A DNA stretch of 8,234 nt from positions 1-8,234 of the forward strand of contig CAAEDF010000194.1 in the NCBI GenBank assembly GCA_900754535.1, written 5' to 3'. The notes under the pieces were generated by a model. That model searched no databases. It was not told where the DNA came from and saw only the letters and a list, made by a program, of their open reading frames with translations. This DNA comes from Clostridia bacterium (lineage in GTDB: Bacteria; Bacillota; Clostridia; Oscillospirales; CAG-382). Position 1 is the first letter of the stretch, and every line of letters begins with the position of its first letter. The position numbers and the translations under genes were made by a program. Positions 1-5,962 of this stretch are shown here, in pieces.

Positions 1-47
1 ACTTTTTTCATCCGTCTGTTGATATGCTTTTGGGGGAGACAATATAT

Positions 48-770
48 ATGGAATACGAAAACGGCAGCTTTACAATGAAATGTACCTCGTGGGACGATCC
101 TGCAAGGCTGCGCGACTGGCACGACCTTGTGTCTGCCGTAGACCGAATGGGGTTTCTCCCTCTGTTCGCAAACCGTATAAACGGCTTTTCGGTCGAGGAG
201 ATGACTGCGCGCCGATTCTGGTGGAGTGATGAGCGCGAGCAGGACCCGTGGCTGTGGCGTGAATCGGCATCTGCGAGCGGCGAGGTCGTATACGGGAAAT
301 TTTTTGCCGGCAAATCGGGCTTTGTCAGCCTTGAATGGTTTCCCGTATATGCCAATTACAGGCGCGACGGGTACGATTTCGACGCGCGCTGGGACGATTC
401 TCTCGCAACCGTGCGCGAAAAGAAAATAATGGACCGTTTTGCCGACAGACCGAATTGGATAGGTGCGGAGCTGAAAAACGCTGCCGGATTCGGTAAAAAC
501 GGCGAAAAGAACTTTTCCGGCGTGCTGAACGGGCTTCAGATGCAGACCTATCTTGTCATCAGCGGCTTCAGGCGCAAGGTCAGCAGGCGCGGCGCGGAAT
601 ACGGTATGCCGGTATCGGTGTATACGATGCCCGAGACCGTGTGGGGCTATGAAAAGGTGACCTCCGCATACGGCGAAAGCGCATCGGAAAGCGCTCAAAA
701 AATATACGCTCATATCGGAGCGCTGTTTCCGTCGGCGAAAAAAGAAGAAATAGCTGCGGCTCTGGGATAA
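48..770 (+). CDS. AlkZ-related protein (putative, DNA-glycosylase-like family)
   Basis: A 240-residue soluble protein with no signal peptide or membrane segment. It resembles, from memory, clostridial proteins named 'AlkZ-related' (distant relatives of the AlkZ/YcaQ DNA glycosylase family). The recognisable pattern is GFLPLF (35-40), FSVEE (47-51), DPWLWR (66-71), YGKFF (82-86), GFVSLEWFP (91-99), RRDGYDFDARWDD (105-117), then GFGK (147-150) and LQMQTYLVISGF (163-174). Whether this branch excises damaged bases is unknown, and I see no assured catalytic residue. The start at 48 is chosen over an in-frame ATG at 24 because GGGGGAG (32-38) lies 9 bases before it. A DUF3737 gene follows after 46 bases on the same strand and may be co-transcribed. 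The promoter lies outside the window. The family name is an inference from remembered motifs; the open frame and start are well supported. Confidence 0.72.
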   Translation: MEYENGSFTMKCTSWDDPARLRDWHDLVSAVDRMGFLPLFANRINGFSVEEMTARRFWWSDEREQDPWLWRESASASGEVVYGKFFAGKSGFVSLEWFPVYANYRRDGYDFDARWDDSLATVREKKIMDRFADRPNWIGAELKNAAGFGKNGEKNFSGVLNGLQMQTYLVISGFRRKVSRRGAEYGMPVSVYTMPETVWGYEKVTSAYGESASESAQKIYAHIGALFPSAKKEEIAAALG

Positions 771-816
771 AAATGACATGTGTATTGTACTGAATGAATA
801 AAGGAGCGAAACGGGA

Positions 817-1668
817 ATGACTGTTATCGAAAACAAGACTTACGACGAGGAGCGCGCCCTTTACGGAAGCAGGCACCTCACCGTAAAGCATTGCGCGTTT
901 GACGGCCCCGCAGACGGCGAGAGCGCGTTCAAAGAGTCTGCCGATATAACCGCAATAGATTGTTTTTTTAATCTCCGGTATCCGTTCTGGCATGTTCACG
1001 GACTGAGGATAAGCGGCTGCGAGATGACCCCGCTATGCCGCGCGGCGCTGTGGTATTCGGACGGTATACTGATAGAGGACACCAAGCTGCATGGTATCAA
1101 GGCACTGAGGGAATGCTCGGATGTGACAATGAAAAACTGCGATATAATATCACCGGAATTCGGCTGGTCGTCAAATAGAGTCAGGATGTGCGGCGTATCT
1201 GCCGAAAGCGAGTACTTCATGCTGCGCGCACAAAAGCTTGAGTTTACCGACGTAAGTATGAAGGGCAAGTATTCGTTTCAATATATAAGTGACTCGCAAT
1301 TTGAAAACTGCCGCTTTGATACCAAGGACGCATTCTGGCATGCGCATAACGTCACGGTAAAAAACAGCGTAGTAAACGGTGAATACCTTGCATGGTATTC
1401 GGACGGACTGACGCTTGAAAACTGCGTCATCACCGGCACGCAGCCGCTGTGCTATTGTAAAAACCTCACGCTGATAAACTGTGAGATGCACGATGCGGAC
1501 CTGTGCTTTGAAAAATCGGACGTCAACGCCGAGATTACGACCGATCTGATAAGCATAAAGAATCCCGCCTCCGGCAGGATCGTCGTCCCGGCGGTAGGGG
1601 AAATAATACGTGACGATCCTCACTCCGCCTGCAAGGTGTTCGTCCGTCCCGTTGCTTCGGCTCGGTGA
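817..1668 (+). CDS. DUF3737 family protein, predicted right-handed beta-helix
   Basis: A 283-residue protein of a family with no known function. The chain is a series of short beta-rung repeats of the form 'x-hydrophobic-x-hydrophobic-x-[DN]-C', for example LTVKHCAFDG (21-30), LRISGCEM (63-70), VTMKNCDI (103-110), VTVKNSVV (179-186), LTLENCVI (198-205) and LTLINCEM (217-224). This is the signature of a right-handed parallel beta-helix, as in pentapeptide or pectate-lyase-like folds. Two half-repeats stand out: FWH-x-H followed about 20 residues later by WYSDG, at 57-83 and again at 173-197. There is no signal sequence, so it is probably cytoplasmic. The start has AAGGAG (801-806) 10 bases upstream. 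It sits 46 bases after the AlkZ-related gene and before a strong terminator, so it is probably the last gene of its transcript. Some relatives have been called carbohydrate-active or acyltransferase-like by fold only; I do not assign an activity. Confidence 0.86.
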   Translation: MTVIENKTYDEERALYGSRHLTVKHCAFDGPADGESAFKESADITAIDCFFNLRYPFWHVHGLRISGCEMTPLCRAALWYSDGILIEDTKLHGIKALRECSDVTMKNCDIISPEFGWSSNRVRMCGVSAESEYFMLRAQKLEFTDVSMKGKYSFQYISDSQFENCRFDTKDAFWHAHNVTVKNSVVNGEYLAWYSDGLTLENCVITGTQPLCYCKNLTLINCEMHDADLCFEKSDVNAEITTDLISIKNPASGRIVVPAVGEIIRDDPHSACKVFVRPVASAR

Positions 1669-1696
1669 GGATACCGGCTCTGCATAACGGCATCAA

Positions 1697-1740
1697 AATA
1701 CCCCTTTGTACCGGCTAACTGCCGCGTACAAAGGGGTATT
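1697..1740. terminator. Bidirectional intrinsic terminator between convergent genes
   Basis: A perfect 15-bp stem, AATACCCCTTTGTAC (1697-1711) with GTACAAAGGGGTATT (1726-1740). It is extended by CGGC/GCCG (1712-1715 with 1721-1724) past one bulged C, closing on the 5-base loop TAACT. It lies 28 bases after the DUF3737 stop and 60 bases past the end of the convergent kinase gene. The A/T-rich base of the stem supplies A and T runs on both strands, with T-rich sequence following on each (TTATTTCATTTT on plus, TTTTGATG on minus). Both transcripts could therefore end here. The T-runs are weaker than textbook ones. Confidence 0.85.
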
Positions 1741-1800
1741 CTGTAATTATTTCATTTTGAATCCGTATCATCGGCCGCCGAATCGGCGGTACCTGCGAGC

Positions 1801-2631
1801 TTATCCAAGCGCCTTGATAAGCATAGGAAGCACCGGTTCGAACTTTGCGCCGTACCAGTGCGCGGGATCGCCCTGAGTGTTCTCTATGCATTCCACCGTG
1901 TAGTCCGCCGCGATCTTTGCCGCGTCAAAAAGGCTTTTGCCTTTAAGCAGCGCTCCCGCAAAAGCGGAGGAATATATGTCTCCCGTACCGTGGCAGCCCT
2001 TTGAGATGAGTCTGTGCTCGTAATACCTTGACTGTCCGTCCTCGTATATCCCGACTCCGATGGTTTTATCGGAAAAGCTTACACCGGTAAGCACAATTTT
2101 TTTTGCGCCGCCCTTCGCCAGTTTCTTCATCAGCTCTTCCGCATAGTCACGGTCATAGTCGGTTTTATATTCGGCCCCGGTCAGAAAACAGGCTTCCGTT
2201 ATGTTGGGCAGTATGATATCCGCGGAAAAGCAAAGCTTTTTCATCTCTTCAACATAATCGTCCCCGAAAGCGGGATAAAGTTTCCCGTTGTCCGCCATTG
2301 CGGGATCCACTATCGAAACGCCGCCGGTTTTAAGGCGTTCTGACATTATACGCTTTACATATTCTATCTGTTCGGTGCTTCCCAGATATCCGGTGTACAC
2401 CGCGTCAAAATCAATTCCTTCTTTTTTCCAATGGGCGGAAATGGCGGGGATCTCCTCGGTAAGGTCCTTGAATGTGTATCCGGAAAACCCCGCAGTATGT
2501 GTGGAAAGGACTGCCGAGGGTATAACGGCGGTTTCATGACCGCAGGCGGAAAGGATGGGGAGCGCCACGGTCAGAGAGCACTGACCGACGCATGATATGT
2601 CCTGTATGGTGAGAATGCGTTTGTATGACAT
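1801..2631 (-). CDS. Pyridoxal/pyridoxamine kinase (PfkB/ribokinase superfamily)
   Basis: A 276-residue cytoplasmic kinase of the PdxK/PdxY group. It phosphorylates B6 vitamers (pyridoxal, pyridoxamine, pyridoxine) with ATP for salvage to pyridoxal 5'-phosphate. Seen: the N-terminal ILTIQDISCVGQCSL (6-20) and AVLSTHTAGFSGYT (40-53) typical of B6 kinases; DPAMADNGKLY (109-119), matching the DPVMGDNGKLY substrate/ATP region; LPNITEACFLTG (141-152); and the ribokinase anion hole with catalytic base, GCHGTGD (212-218, Asp218). The length is normal for the family. The frame is open about 80 codons further upstream, but the start at 2631 is preferred: GGAGG (complement of 2638-2642) lies 6 bases before it, the family N-terminus begins here, and a consensus promoter lies within the longer frame. 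Clostridial relatives are usually named pyridoxamine kinase; the exact vitamer preference, and so pdxK versus pdxY, cannot be read. It is transcribed toward the DUF3737 gene. PLP is the cofactor of DapL encoded nearby, but nothing shows co-regulation. Confidence 0.92.
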   Translation of the reverse strand: MSYKRILTIQDISCVGQCSLTVALPILSACGHETAVIPSAVLSTHTAGFSGYTFKDLTEEIPAISAHWKKEGIDFDAVYTGYLGSTEQIEYVKRIMSERLKTGGVSIVDPAMADNGKLYPAFGDDYVEEMKKLCFSADIILPNITEACFLTGAEYKTDYDRDYAEELMKKLAKGGAKKIVLTGVSFSDKTIGVGIYEDGQSRYYEHRLISKGCHGTGDIYSSAFAGALLKGKSLFDAAKIAADYTVECIENTQGDPAHWYGAKFEPVLPMLIKALG

Positions 2632-2736
2632 GTTCTTCCTCCCTTTTATAGAGCATATAAAGCCCCGTGCCGTTGTATCAGCTGCCCGTCCGAACGATAA
2701 AACAGACGGCTTTAACGTTTTTGATATATGTTTAAT

Positions 2737-2765
2737 GTTATACTTCTGTTTTTGCTTCGTGTCAA
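2737..2765 (-). promoter_or_regulatory. Sigma-A-type promoter of the B6 kinase gene
   Basis: Read on the minus strand: -35 TTGACA (complement of 2760-2765), a 17-base spacer, and -10 TATAAC (complement of 2737-2742). This matches 11 of 12 consensus positions at ideal spacing. Transcription should start near 2730, giving a leader of about 100 bases before the ATG at 2631. The leader holds a weak CCGTC/GACGG hairpin (around 2687-2709) but no riboswitch I recognise. Confidence 0.85.
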
Positions 2766-2773
2766 TAGCAAAT

Positions 2774-2802
2774 GTCCAAAAGTGTGATTGTGCACTTATT
2801 TT
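2774..2802 (+). repeat. Short dispersed motif, copy 1 (GTCCAAAA ... TGCACTTATTTT)
   Basis: GTCCAAAA (2774-2781) and TGCACTTATTTT (2791-2802), separated by 9 bases, recur in the same order and strand at 7255-7288 with a 14-base spacer. Around 10 bases further on, both copies reach a [GC]-rich tetramer followed by A5-A7 (GGGCAAAAA here). This copy ends 8 bases upstream of the -35 box of the kinase promoter, where a regulator could bind. The arms AAGTG/CACTT also make a small dyad. I know of no named element with this sequence. Confidence 0.45.
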
Positions 2803-2840
2803 TATGCGATTCGGGCAAAAAAACAGTGAAAATGCCAAAA

Positions 2841-2873
2841 TGAGAAAAACCGTCCTCGAGGACGGCTTTCTCA
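2841..2873 (-). repeat. GC-rich palindromic hairpin, terminator-like on the minus strand
   Basis: A perfect 16-base palindrome, CCGTCCTCGAGGACGG (2850-2865), lies inside a second inverted repeat, TGAGAAA (2841-2847) with TTTCTCA (2867-2873). Together they form a stem of about 13 bp with a small internal loop. Read on the minus strand, the palindrome is followed directly by TTTTTCTCATTTT, giving the look of an intrinsic terminator; on the plus strand the T-run is shorter (CTTTCTC). No gene end lies nearby on either strand, so it could be a terminator for an unseen RNA or a dispersed palindromic repeat. Confidence 0.5.
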
Positions 2874-2887
2874 AATGTTAGGAGAGG

Positions 2888-2920
2888 TGCCGAAGCCGTG
2901 CGGCAAAAACGGCTCCGGCA
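2888..2920 (-). repeat. 12-bp inverted repeat, better paired as minus-strand RNA
   Basis: TGCCGAAGCCGT (2888-2899) and ACGGCTCCGGCA (2909-2920) around a 9-base loop. As minus-strand RNA all 12 positions pair, one as G-U; as plus-strand RNA that position is an A-C mismatch. This asymmetry hints at a minus-strand transcript. It sits 15 bases from the palindrome at 2841-2873, which it would precede in a minus-strand RNA. I see no coding sequence here. Confidence 0.45.
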
Positions 2921-2956
2921 TTTACGAAAGAGGATTAGCATTTTCCCTTTGCTGAC

Positions 2957-2962
2957 TATAAT
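2957..2962 (+). promoter_or_regulatory. Possible weak promoter -10 box (TATAAT), plus strand
   Basis: An exact TATAAT at 2957-2962 with TTAGCA (2935-2940, 4 of 6 matches to TTGACA) 16 bases before it. It could be a secondary upstream promoter for the dap operon. The AT-rich setting and poor -35 make this tentative; the strong promoter at 3066-3094 suffices. Confidence 0.2.
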
Positions 2963-3065
2963 ATACACGCCGTTGCTTAAATTTACCTTAAAGAATATCA
3001 TAAAATCAAAAATAAAAAATCCTCCCGTTTTTATTGTGCCCCGATCTGTTTGACGCAAAAAACGA

Positions 3066-3094
3066 TTGACAAAGCCGCTTTGAGGTGTTATTAT
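3066..3094 (+). promoter_or_regulatory. Promoter of the dapA-dapB-dapF-dapL operon
   Basis: A perfect -35 TTGACA (3066-3071), a 17-base spacer, then -10 TATTAT (3089-3094, 5 of 6), preceded by TGT, which fits the extended -10 TGn motif. The predicted start near 3101-3103 lies just before the first riboswitch helix at 3111, as expected for a leader-controlled operon. The 5' leader to the dapA start is about 310 bases. Confidence 0.9.
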
Positions 3095-3110
3095 ATATAT
3101 TGAAAGAAAA

Positions 3111-3289
3111 GGACTGAGGCGCGTTTCTGATTATTTTATCACCCATACCGTTCCGCACCGGTGATAAGAGAGGCAGCAACGCCGAAAGCGGGTCTGCCTT
3201 GGCGGAACACGGCGGCACGCTTGGGCTGCAGCAGAACATGCTGCAGACTGTCGGTTCGGCGCATCATGCGCCGCGCCGGAGTGCTGTCC
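3111..3289 (+). promoter_or_regulatory. Lysine riboswitch (L box) controlling the dap operon
   Basis: The aptamer of a lysine-binding riboswitch in the dapA leader. Helices read from the sequence: P1, GGACTG (3111-3116) with CTGTCC (3284-3289), one U-U mismatch; P2 base, GCGTT (3121-3125) with AACGC (3178-3182); upper P2, TTATCACC (3136-3143) with GGTGATAA (3160-3167); P3, 3188-3198 with 3211-3220; P4, CTGCAGCA (3226-3233) with TGCTGCAG (3239-3246), loop GAACA; P5, inside 3253-3277. Class-conserved strings are present in order: AGGCGC (3117-3122), GCCGAA (3181-3186), TTGGG (3221-3225), ACTGTC (3247-3252) and GGAGTGCTGTCC (3278-3289). The loops of P2 and P3 hold GTTCCGC (3150-3156) and GCGGAAC (3202-3208), perfectly complementary, which is the L2-L3 kissing interaction of this class. 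The loop-E/kink-turn part of P2 (3126-3135 and 3168-3177) is less canonical. Lysine binding should favour the downstream terminator and turn the operon down. Confidence 0.95.
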
Positions 3290-3341
3290 GCTGCGATTTG
3301 TCTCCCCCGAAAGCTCTTCGGGCGCGGAATAACGCGGACGG
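3284..3341 (+). promoter_or_regulatory. Antiterminator pairing of the lysine riboswitch expression platform
   Basis: CTGTCCGC (3284-3291), which includes the 3' strand of helix P1, is complementary to GCGGACGG (3334-3341) with one G-U pair. This encloses a local hairpin CCCGAA/TTCGGG (3306-3311 with 3317-3322). Forming it would break P1 and occupy the first bases of the terminator stem. It is therefore the likely lysine-free, transcription-on state. The overlap with the terminator stem is only about two base pairs, so the competition may be mainly with P1. Confidence 0.7.
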
Positions 3342-3367
3342 CCGGTTTTTACCGGTCTTTTGTTTTT
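3340..3367 (+). terminator. Riboswitch-controlled intrinsic terminator before dapA
   Basis: GGCCGGT (3340-3346) pairs with ACCGGTC (3351-3357), with one G-U pair and a TTTT loop. A T-tract TTTTGTTTTT (3358-3367) follows at once. It lies 47 bases before the dapA start and downstream of the lysine aptamer, so it is an attenuator rather than the end of an upstream gene. Confidence 0.88.
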
Positions 3368-3414
3368 CATAACGTATATTGAAAACCGCCCAAACGGCGA
3401 AACGGAGGAACGAT

Positions 3415-4305
3415 ATGAACAAAAAAGCTGTATTCAAAGGTACCGCCACCGCGATAATCACCCCGTTCAAAAACGGCGAGATCGACTACGAGTCTTATGC
3501 AAATATCATAGAAGCCCAGATATCCGGCGGAGTGAACGCAATCGTCGTCTGCGGTACCACCGGCGAGGCGGCAACTCTTTCCGACAGTGAGCACCGCCGT
3601 ATAACCGAGTTTACCGTCGAAAAAGTAAACGGCCGCGTGCCGGTCATCGCGGGCACCGGTTCAAACGACTGCGCATATGCCATAGACCTTTCAAGGCACG
3701 CATGCGCCGCGGGAGCGGACGCGCTGCTGCATGTCACCCCTTATTACAACAAGACCTCACAGCGCGGCCTTGTAAAGCATTTCAGCCGCATAGCGGACGC
3801 GTGCGACAAGCCCGTGATACTTTACAACGTTCCGTCTCGTACCGGACTTAACATTTCGCTTGAAACCTATAAGGAGCTTGCCAAGCACCCGAATATAGTG
3901 GCCACAAAGGAGGCCAGCGGCAACCTGAGCTTTATTACCGAGGTGATCGCCGAGTGCGGCGACGACCTGTATGTATACAGCGGAAACGACGACCAGACGG
4001 TGCCTCTCATGTCGATAGGCGCAGTCGGGCTCATATCGGTGCTTTCAAACGTCATGCCGGCGCGTGTTTCACGTATGACGCGCCTGTTCCTTGAAGGCGA
4101 TCTCAAAGCTTCTGCGGCCGAACAGCTTGCGCTGCTGAAGATAATGAACGCGATGTTCATGACCGTCAATCCCATTCCCGTAAAAACGGCCATGGCAATG
4201 CTCGGTATGTGTGATATCGAAATGAGGCTTCCGCTCGCCGAAATGAGCGAGGCGGAAAACGAGAAGCTTGCCGGCGTCCTGCGCGAATACGGGCTGCTCG
4301 GCTAA
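3415..4305 (+). CDS. dapA: 4-hydroxy-tetrahydrodipicolinate synthase
   Basis: A 296-residue cytoplasmic class I aldolase-type (beta/alpha)8 enzyme. It condenses pyruvate with L-aspartate semialdehyde to give HTPA, the first committed step of diaminopimelate and lysine synthesis. Seen: VVCGTTGEAATLS (44-56) with Thr48; HVTPYYNKTSQRG (106-118) with Tyr111; ILYNVPSRTG (135-144) with Tyr137 and Arg142; and VATKEASGN (162-170) with the Schiff-base Lys165. Each lies four residues beyond its E. coli counterpart (T44, Y107, Y133, R138, K161), so the active site is intact, and the length is standard. The frame opens upstream, but the start at 3415 has GGAGG (3404-3408) 6 bases before it and the expected N-terminus. 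A 4-bp hairpin (3387-3399) sits just before the ribosome site. It is the first gene of the riboswitch-controlled operon; dapB follows after 24 bases. Confidence 0.98.
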   Translation: MNKKAVFKGTATAIITPFKNGEIDYESYANIIEAQISGGVNAIVVCGTTGEAATLSDSEHRRITEFTVEKVNGRVPVIAGTGSNDCAYAIDLSRHACAAGADALLHVTPYYNKTSQRGLVKHFSRIADACDKPVILYNVPSRTGLNISLETYKELAKHPNIVATKEASGNLSFITEVIAECGDDLYVYSGNDDQTVPLMSIGAVGLISVLSNVMPARVSRMTRLFLEGDLKASAAEQLALLKIMNAMFMTVNPIPVKTAMAMLGMCDIEMRLPLAEMSEAENEKLAGVLREYGLLG

Positions 4306-4329
4306 TGGACTAAGGACGGTGGATAACAA

Positions 4330-5100
4330 ATGACAAACGTTATGATATGCGGCATACTCGGACGGATGGGGCGCCAGCTTGTCGAATGCGCTTCCGGCTC
4401 CGATACGCAGATAGTATGCGGATTCGATGTCCGCGAGTGTGAGCTTGACGGTATCCCGGTCTACTCCTCCTTTGAGGGAATAAAGGAAAAGCCGGACTGC
4501 ATAATCGATTTTTCCAACCATGTCCTTATCGGCGGCATACTCGATTTTGCGCTCTCGCGCTCCATAGCCGCCGTCATTGCAACTACGGGACATACCGAAA
4601 GCGAGCTGGAGCTGATAAGAAAAACTTCCGAGCGTATCCCGGTTTTCCGTTCGGGAAACATGTCTCTGGGCATAAATGTGCTCATCTCTCTCGCCAAAAG
4701 CGCGGCTGCCGTCCTGGGAAATGATTTTGACGTGGAAATAGTCGAAATGCACCACCGTCACAAGCTGGACGCTCCGAGCGGCACTGCTCTTATGATAGCC
4801 GACGGTATCTCGGAAGCGCTTCCGTATACTGCCGAATATGTTTACGACCGCACGGGCGTCAGAAAAGAACGCGATAAGAACGAGATAGGCATACATTCGG
4901 TCCGCGGAGGCTCGATAGTGGGAGAGCATGAGGTCATTTTTGCGGGCAGGGGAGAGACCATAAGGATATCCCATTCCGCACAGAGCCGCGAGCTGTTTGC
5001 CTCCGGGGCCCTTGCCGCCGCCTCGTATGTCAAAAACAAACGCGCCGGGCTTTATTCCATGAAAGAACTCCTTGCCGACAGCGCGGTCGGCATAAAATGA
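4330..5100 (+). CDS. dapB: 4-hydroxy-tetrahydrodipicolinate reductase
   Basis: A 256-residue cytoplasmic oxidoreductase that reduces the dehydrated HTPA product of DapA to tetrahydrodipicolinate with NAD(P)H. The N-terminal Rossmann motif GILGRMGRQ (8-16) binds the nucleotide; FDVRE (32-36) follows the second strand. IIDFSNH (58-64) and IATTGH (83-88) are the family's DFS and TTG segments. The catalytic/substrate signature EMHHRHKLDAPSGTA (139-153) carries His141 and Lys145, which match E. coli H159 and K163. IHSVRGGSIVGEHEV (188-202) is the conserved C-terminal region. It is slightly shorter than E. coli DapB (273), as usual in Firmicutes. The start has GGTGG (4318-4322) 7 bases upstream. 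It lies 24 bases after dapA and 22 before dapF, so it shares their transcript and lysine control. The product goes directly to DapL. Confidence 0.97.
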   Translation: MTNVMICGILGRMGRQLVECASGSDTQIVCGFDVRECELDGIPVYSSFEGIKEKPDCIIDFSNHVLIGGILDFALSRSIAAVIATTGHTESELELIRKTSERIPVFRSGNMSLGINVLISLAKSAAAVLGNDFDVEIVEMHHRHKLDAPSGTALMIADGISEALPYTAEYVYDRTGVRKERDKNEIGIHSVRGGSIVGEHEVIFAGRGETIRISHSAQSRELFASGALAAASYVKNKRAGLYSMKELLADSAVGIK

Positions 5101-5122
5101 TCTGCCTGAAAGGATAAACATC

Positions 5123-5962
5123 ATGCTTTGTTTTACCAAAATGCACGGCTGCGGAAACGATTATATATACTTCAACTGTTTTGACGGTGTTCCGCCGGAG
5201 CCCGGAAAGCTTGCGGAAGAATTGTCACGCCGCCGCTTTTCCGTTGGGGGCGACGGGATTGTCCTTATCTGCCCGTCGGATGTCGCGGATGCAAAAATGC
5301 GTATGTTCAACGCCGACGGCAGCGAAGGTAAGATGTGCGGCAACGCGATAAGGTGCGTCGGCAAATATCTTTACGATAACGGCATGGTGTCGGCTGAAAA
5401 GCTTAAAATAGAAACGCTTTCGGGAATAAAAACGCTTTTTTTGCATATCTCCGGCGGCAAAGTGGATACCGTAACGGTCGATATGGGCGCGCCTGTTTTC
5501 GAAACCGCGCTGATCCCCGCGCTTTTGCCATGTGAAAAAGCCGTCGGTTATGAGCATGATTATGCGTGCGGCAGATACCGTATCACCTGCGTTTCGATGG
5601 GGAACCCTCACGCCGTTATTTTCACGGACGGAATAGATTCGATGGATCTTGAGAAATACGGTCCGGTTTTTGAAAACGACCCCGCGTTCCCCGAACGCGT
5701 CAATACCGAATTTGTAGAACCGGTCGATTCCGCAACCCTTAAAATGCGCGTCTGGGAGCGCGGAAGCGGCGAAACGCTTGCCTGCGGCACCGGCGCGTGC
5801 GCGGCAGTGTGCGCGGCGGCAGAAAACGGTCTTGTCCCGCAGGGCAAGGAGATAACGGTGCGCCTGAGAGGCGGCGAGCTTTATATCACCTATACGGGGA
5901 ACACCGTTCTCATGCGCGGAGAAGCAGTCAAAGTGTACGACGGGACTTTGGAGGATATATGA
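5123..5962 (+). CDS. dapF: Diaminopimelate epimerase
   Basis: A 279-residue cytoplasmic, cofactor-independent epimerase that interconverts LL- and meso-diaminopimelate with two cysteines acting as acid and base. Both are present in their motifs: Cys72 in GKMCGNAIRC (69-78) and Cys221 in ETLACGTGACA (217-227). Other hallmarks are FTKMHGCGNDY (4-14), FSVGGDGIVLI (39-49), MFNADGSE (61-68), VSMGNPHAV (157-165) and RVWERGSGET (209-218). Two similar alpha/beta halves, each supplying one cysteine, and the normal length indicate a complete enzyme. AAAGGA (5109-5114) lies 8 bases before the start. It follows dapB by 22 bases and precedes dapL by 59. In this operon it is placed before dapL although it acts after it. 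It should provide meso-DAP for peptidoglycan and for lysine through LysA. Confidence 0.98.
   Translation: MLCFTKMHGCGNDYIYFNCFDGVPPEPGKLAEELSRRRFSVGGDGIVLICPSDVADAKMRMFNADGSEGKMCGNAIRCVGKYLYDNGMVSAEKLKIETLSGIKTLFLHISGGKVDTVTVDMGAPVFETALIPALLPCEKAVGYEHDYACGRYRITCVSMGNPHAVIFTDGIDSMDLEKYGPVFENDPAFPERVNTEFVEPVDSATLKMRVWERGSGETLACGTGACAAVCAAAENGLVPQGKEITVRLRGGELYITYTGNTVLMRGEAVKVYDGTLEDI

Noticed and set aside
24..47. Earlier ATG at 24 as the start of the AlkZ-related gene
   Set aside because: It has no ribosome site, and GGGGGAG at 32-38 is correctly placed for the ATG at 48.
1774..1790. Small hairpin CCGCCG/CGGCGG just after the kinase stop
   Set aside because: A 3-base loop and no T-run on either strand; the stronger hairpin at 1697-1740 serves as terminator for both genes.
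2632..2874. N-terminal extension of the kinase gene by about 80 codons
   Set aside because: The extension covers the consensus promoter, has an un-protein-like composition and lacks a ribosome site, while the ATG at 2631 has GGAGG and matches the family N-terminus.
2762..3058. Minus-strand open frame of about 98 codons in the intergenic region
   Set aside because: It runs through the hairpins and AT-rich promoter DNA, shows no recognisable protein pattern, and has only a distant purine run upstream of an internal ATG.
3100..3370. T-box leader as an alternative for the dapA leader
   Set aside because: No AGGGTGG-type T-box sequence with its partner bulge was found, whereas every helix and the kissing loops of the lysine riboswitch are present.
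3161..3382. Open frames on both strands across the dapA leader
   Set aside because: The stretch is fully explained by the lysine riboswitch and its terminator; the frames lack ribosome sites and family features, and GC-rich helices keep them open by chance.
4069..5139. Long minus-strand open frame opposite dapA and dapB
   Set aside because: It is the mirror of two confidently identified genes with intact catalytic motifs; such antisense frames are common where third positions are GC-rich.
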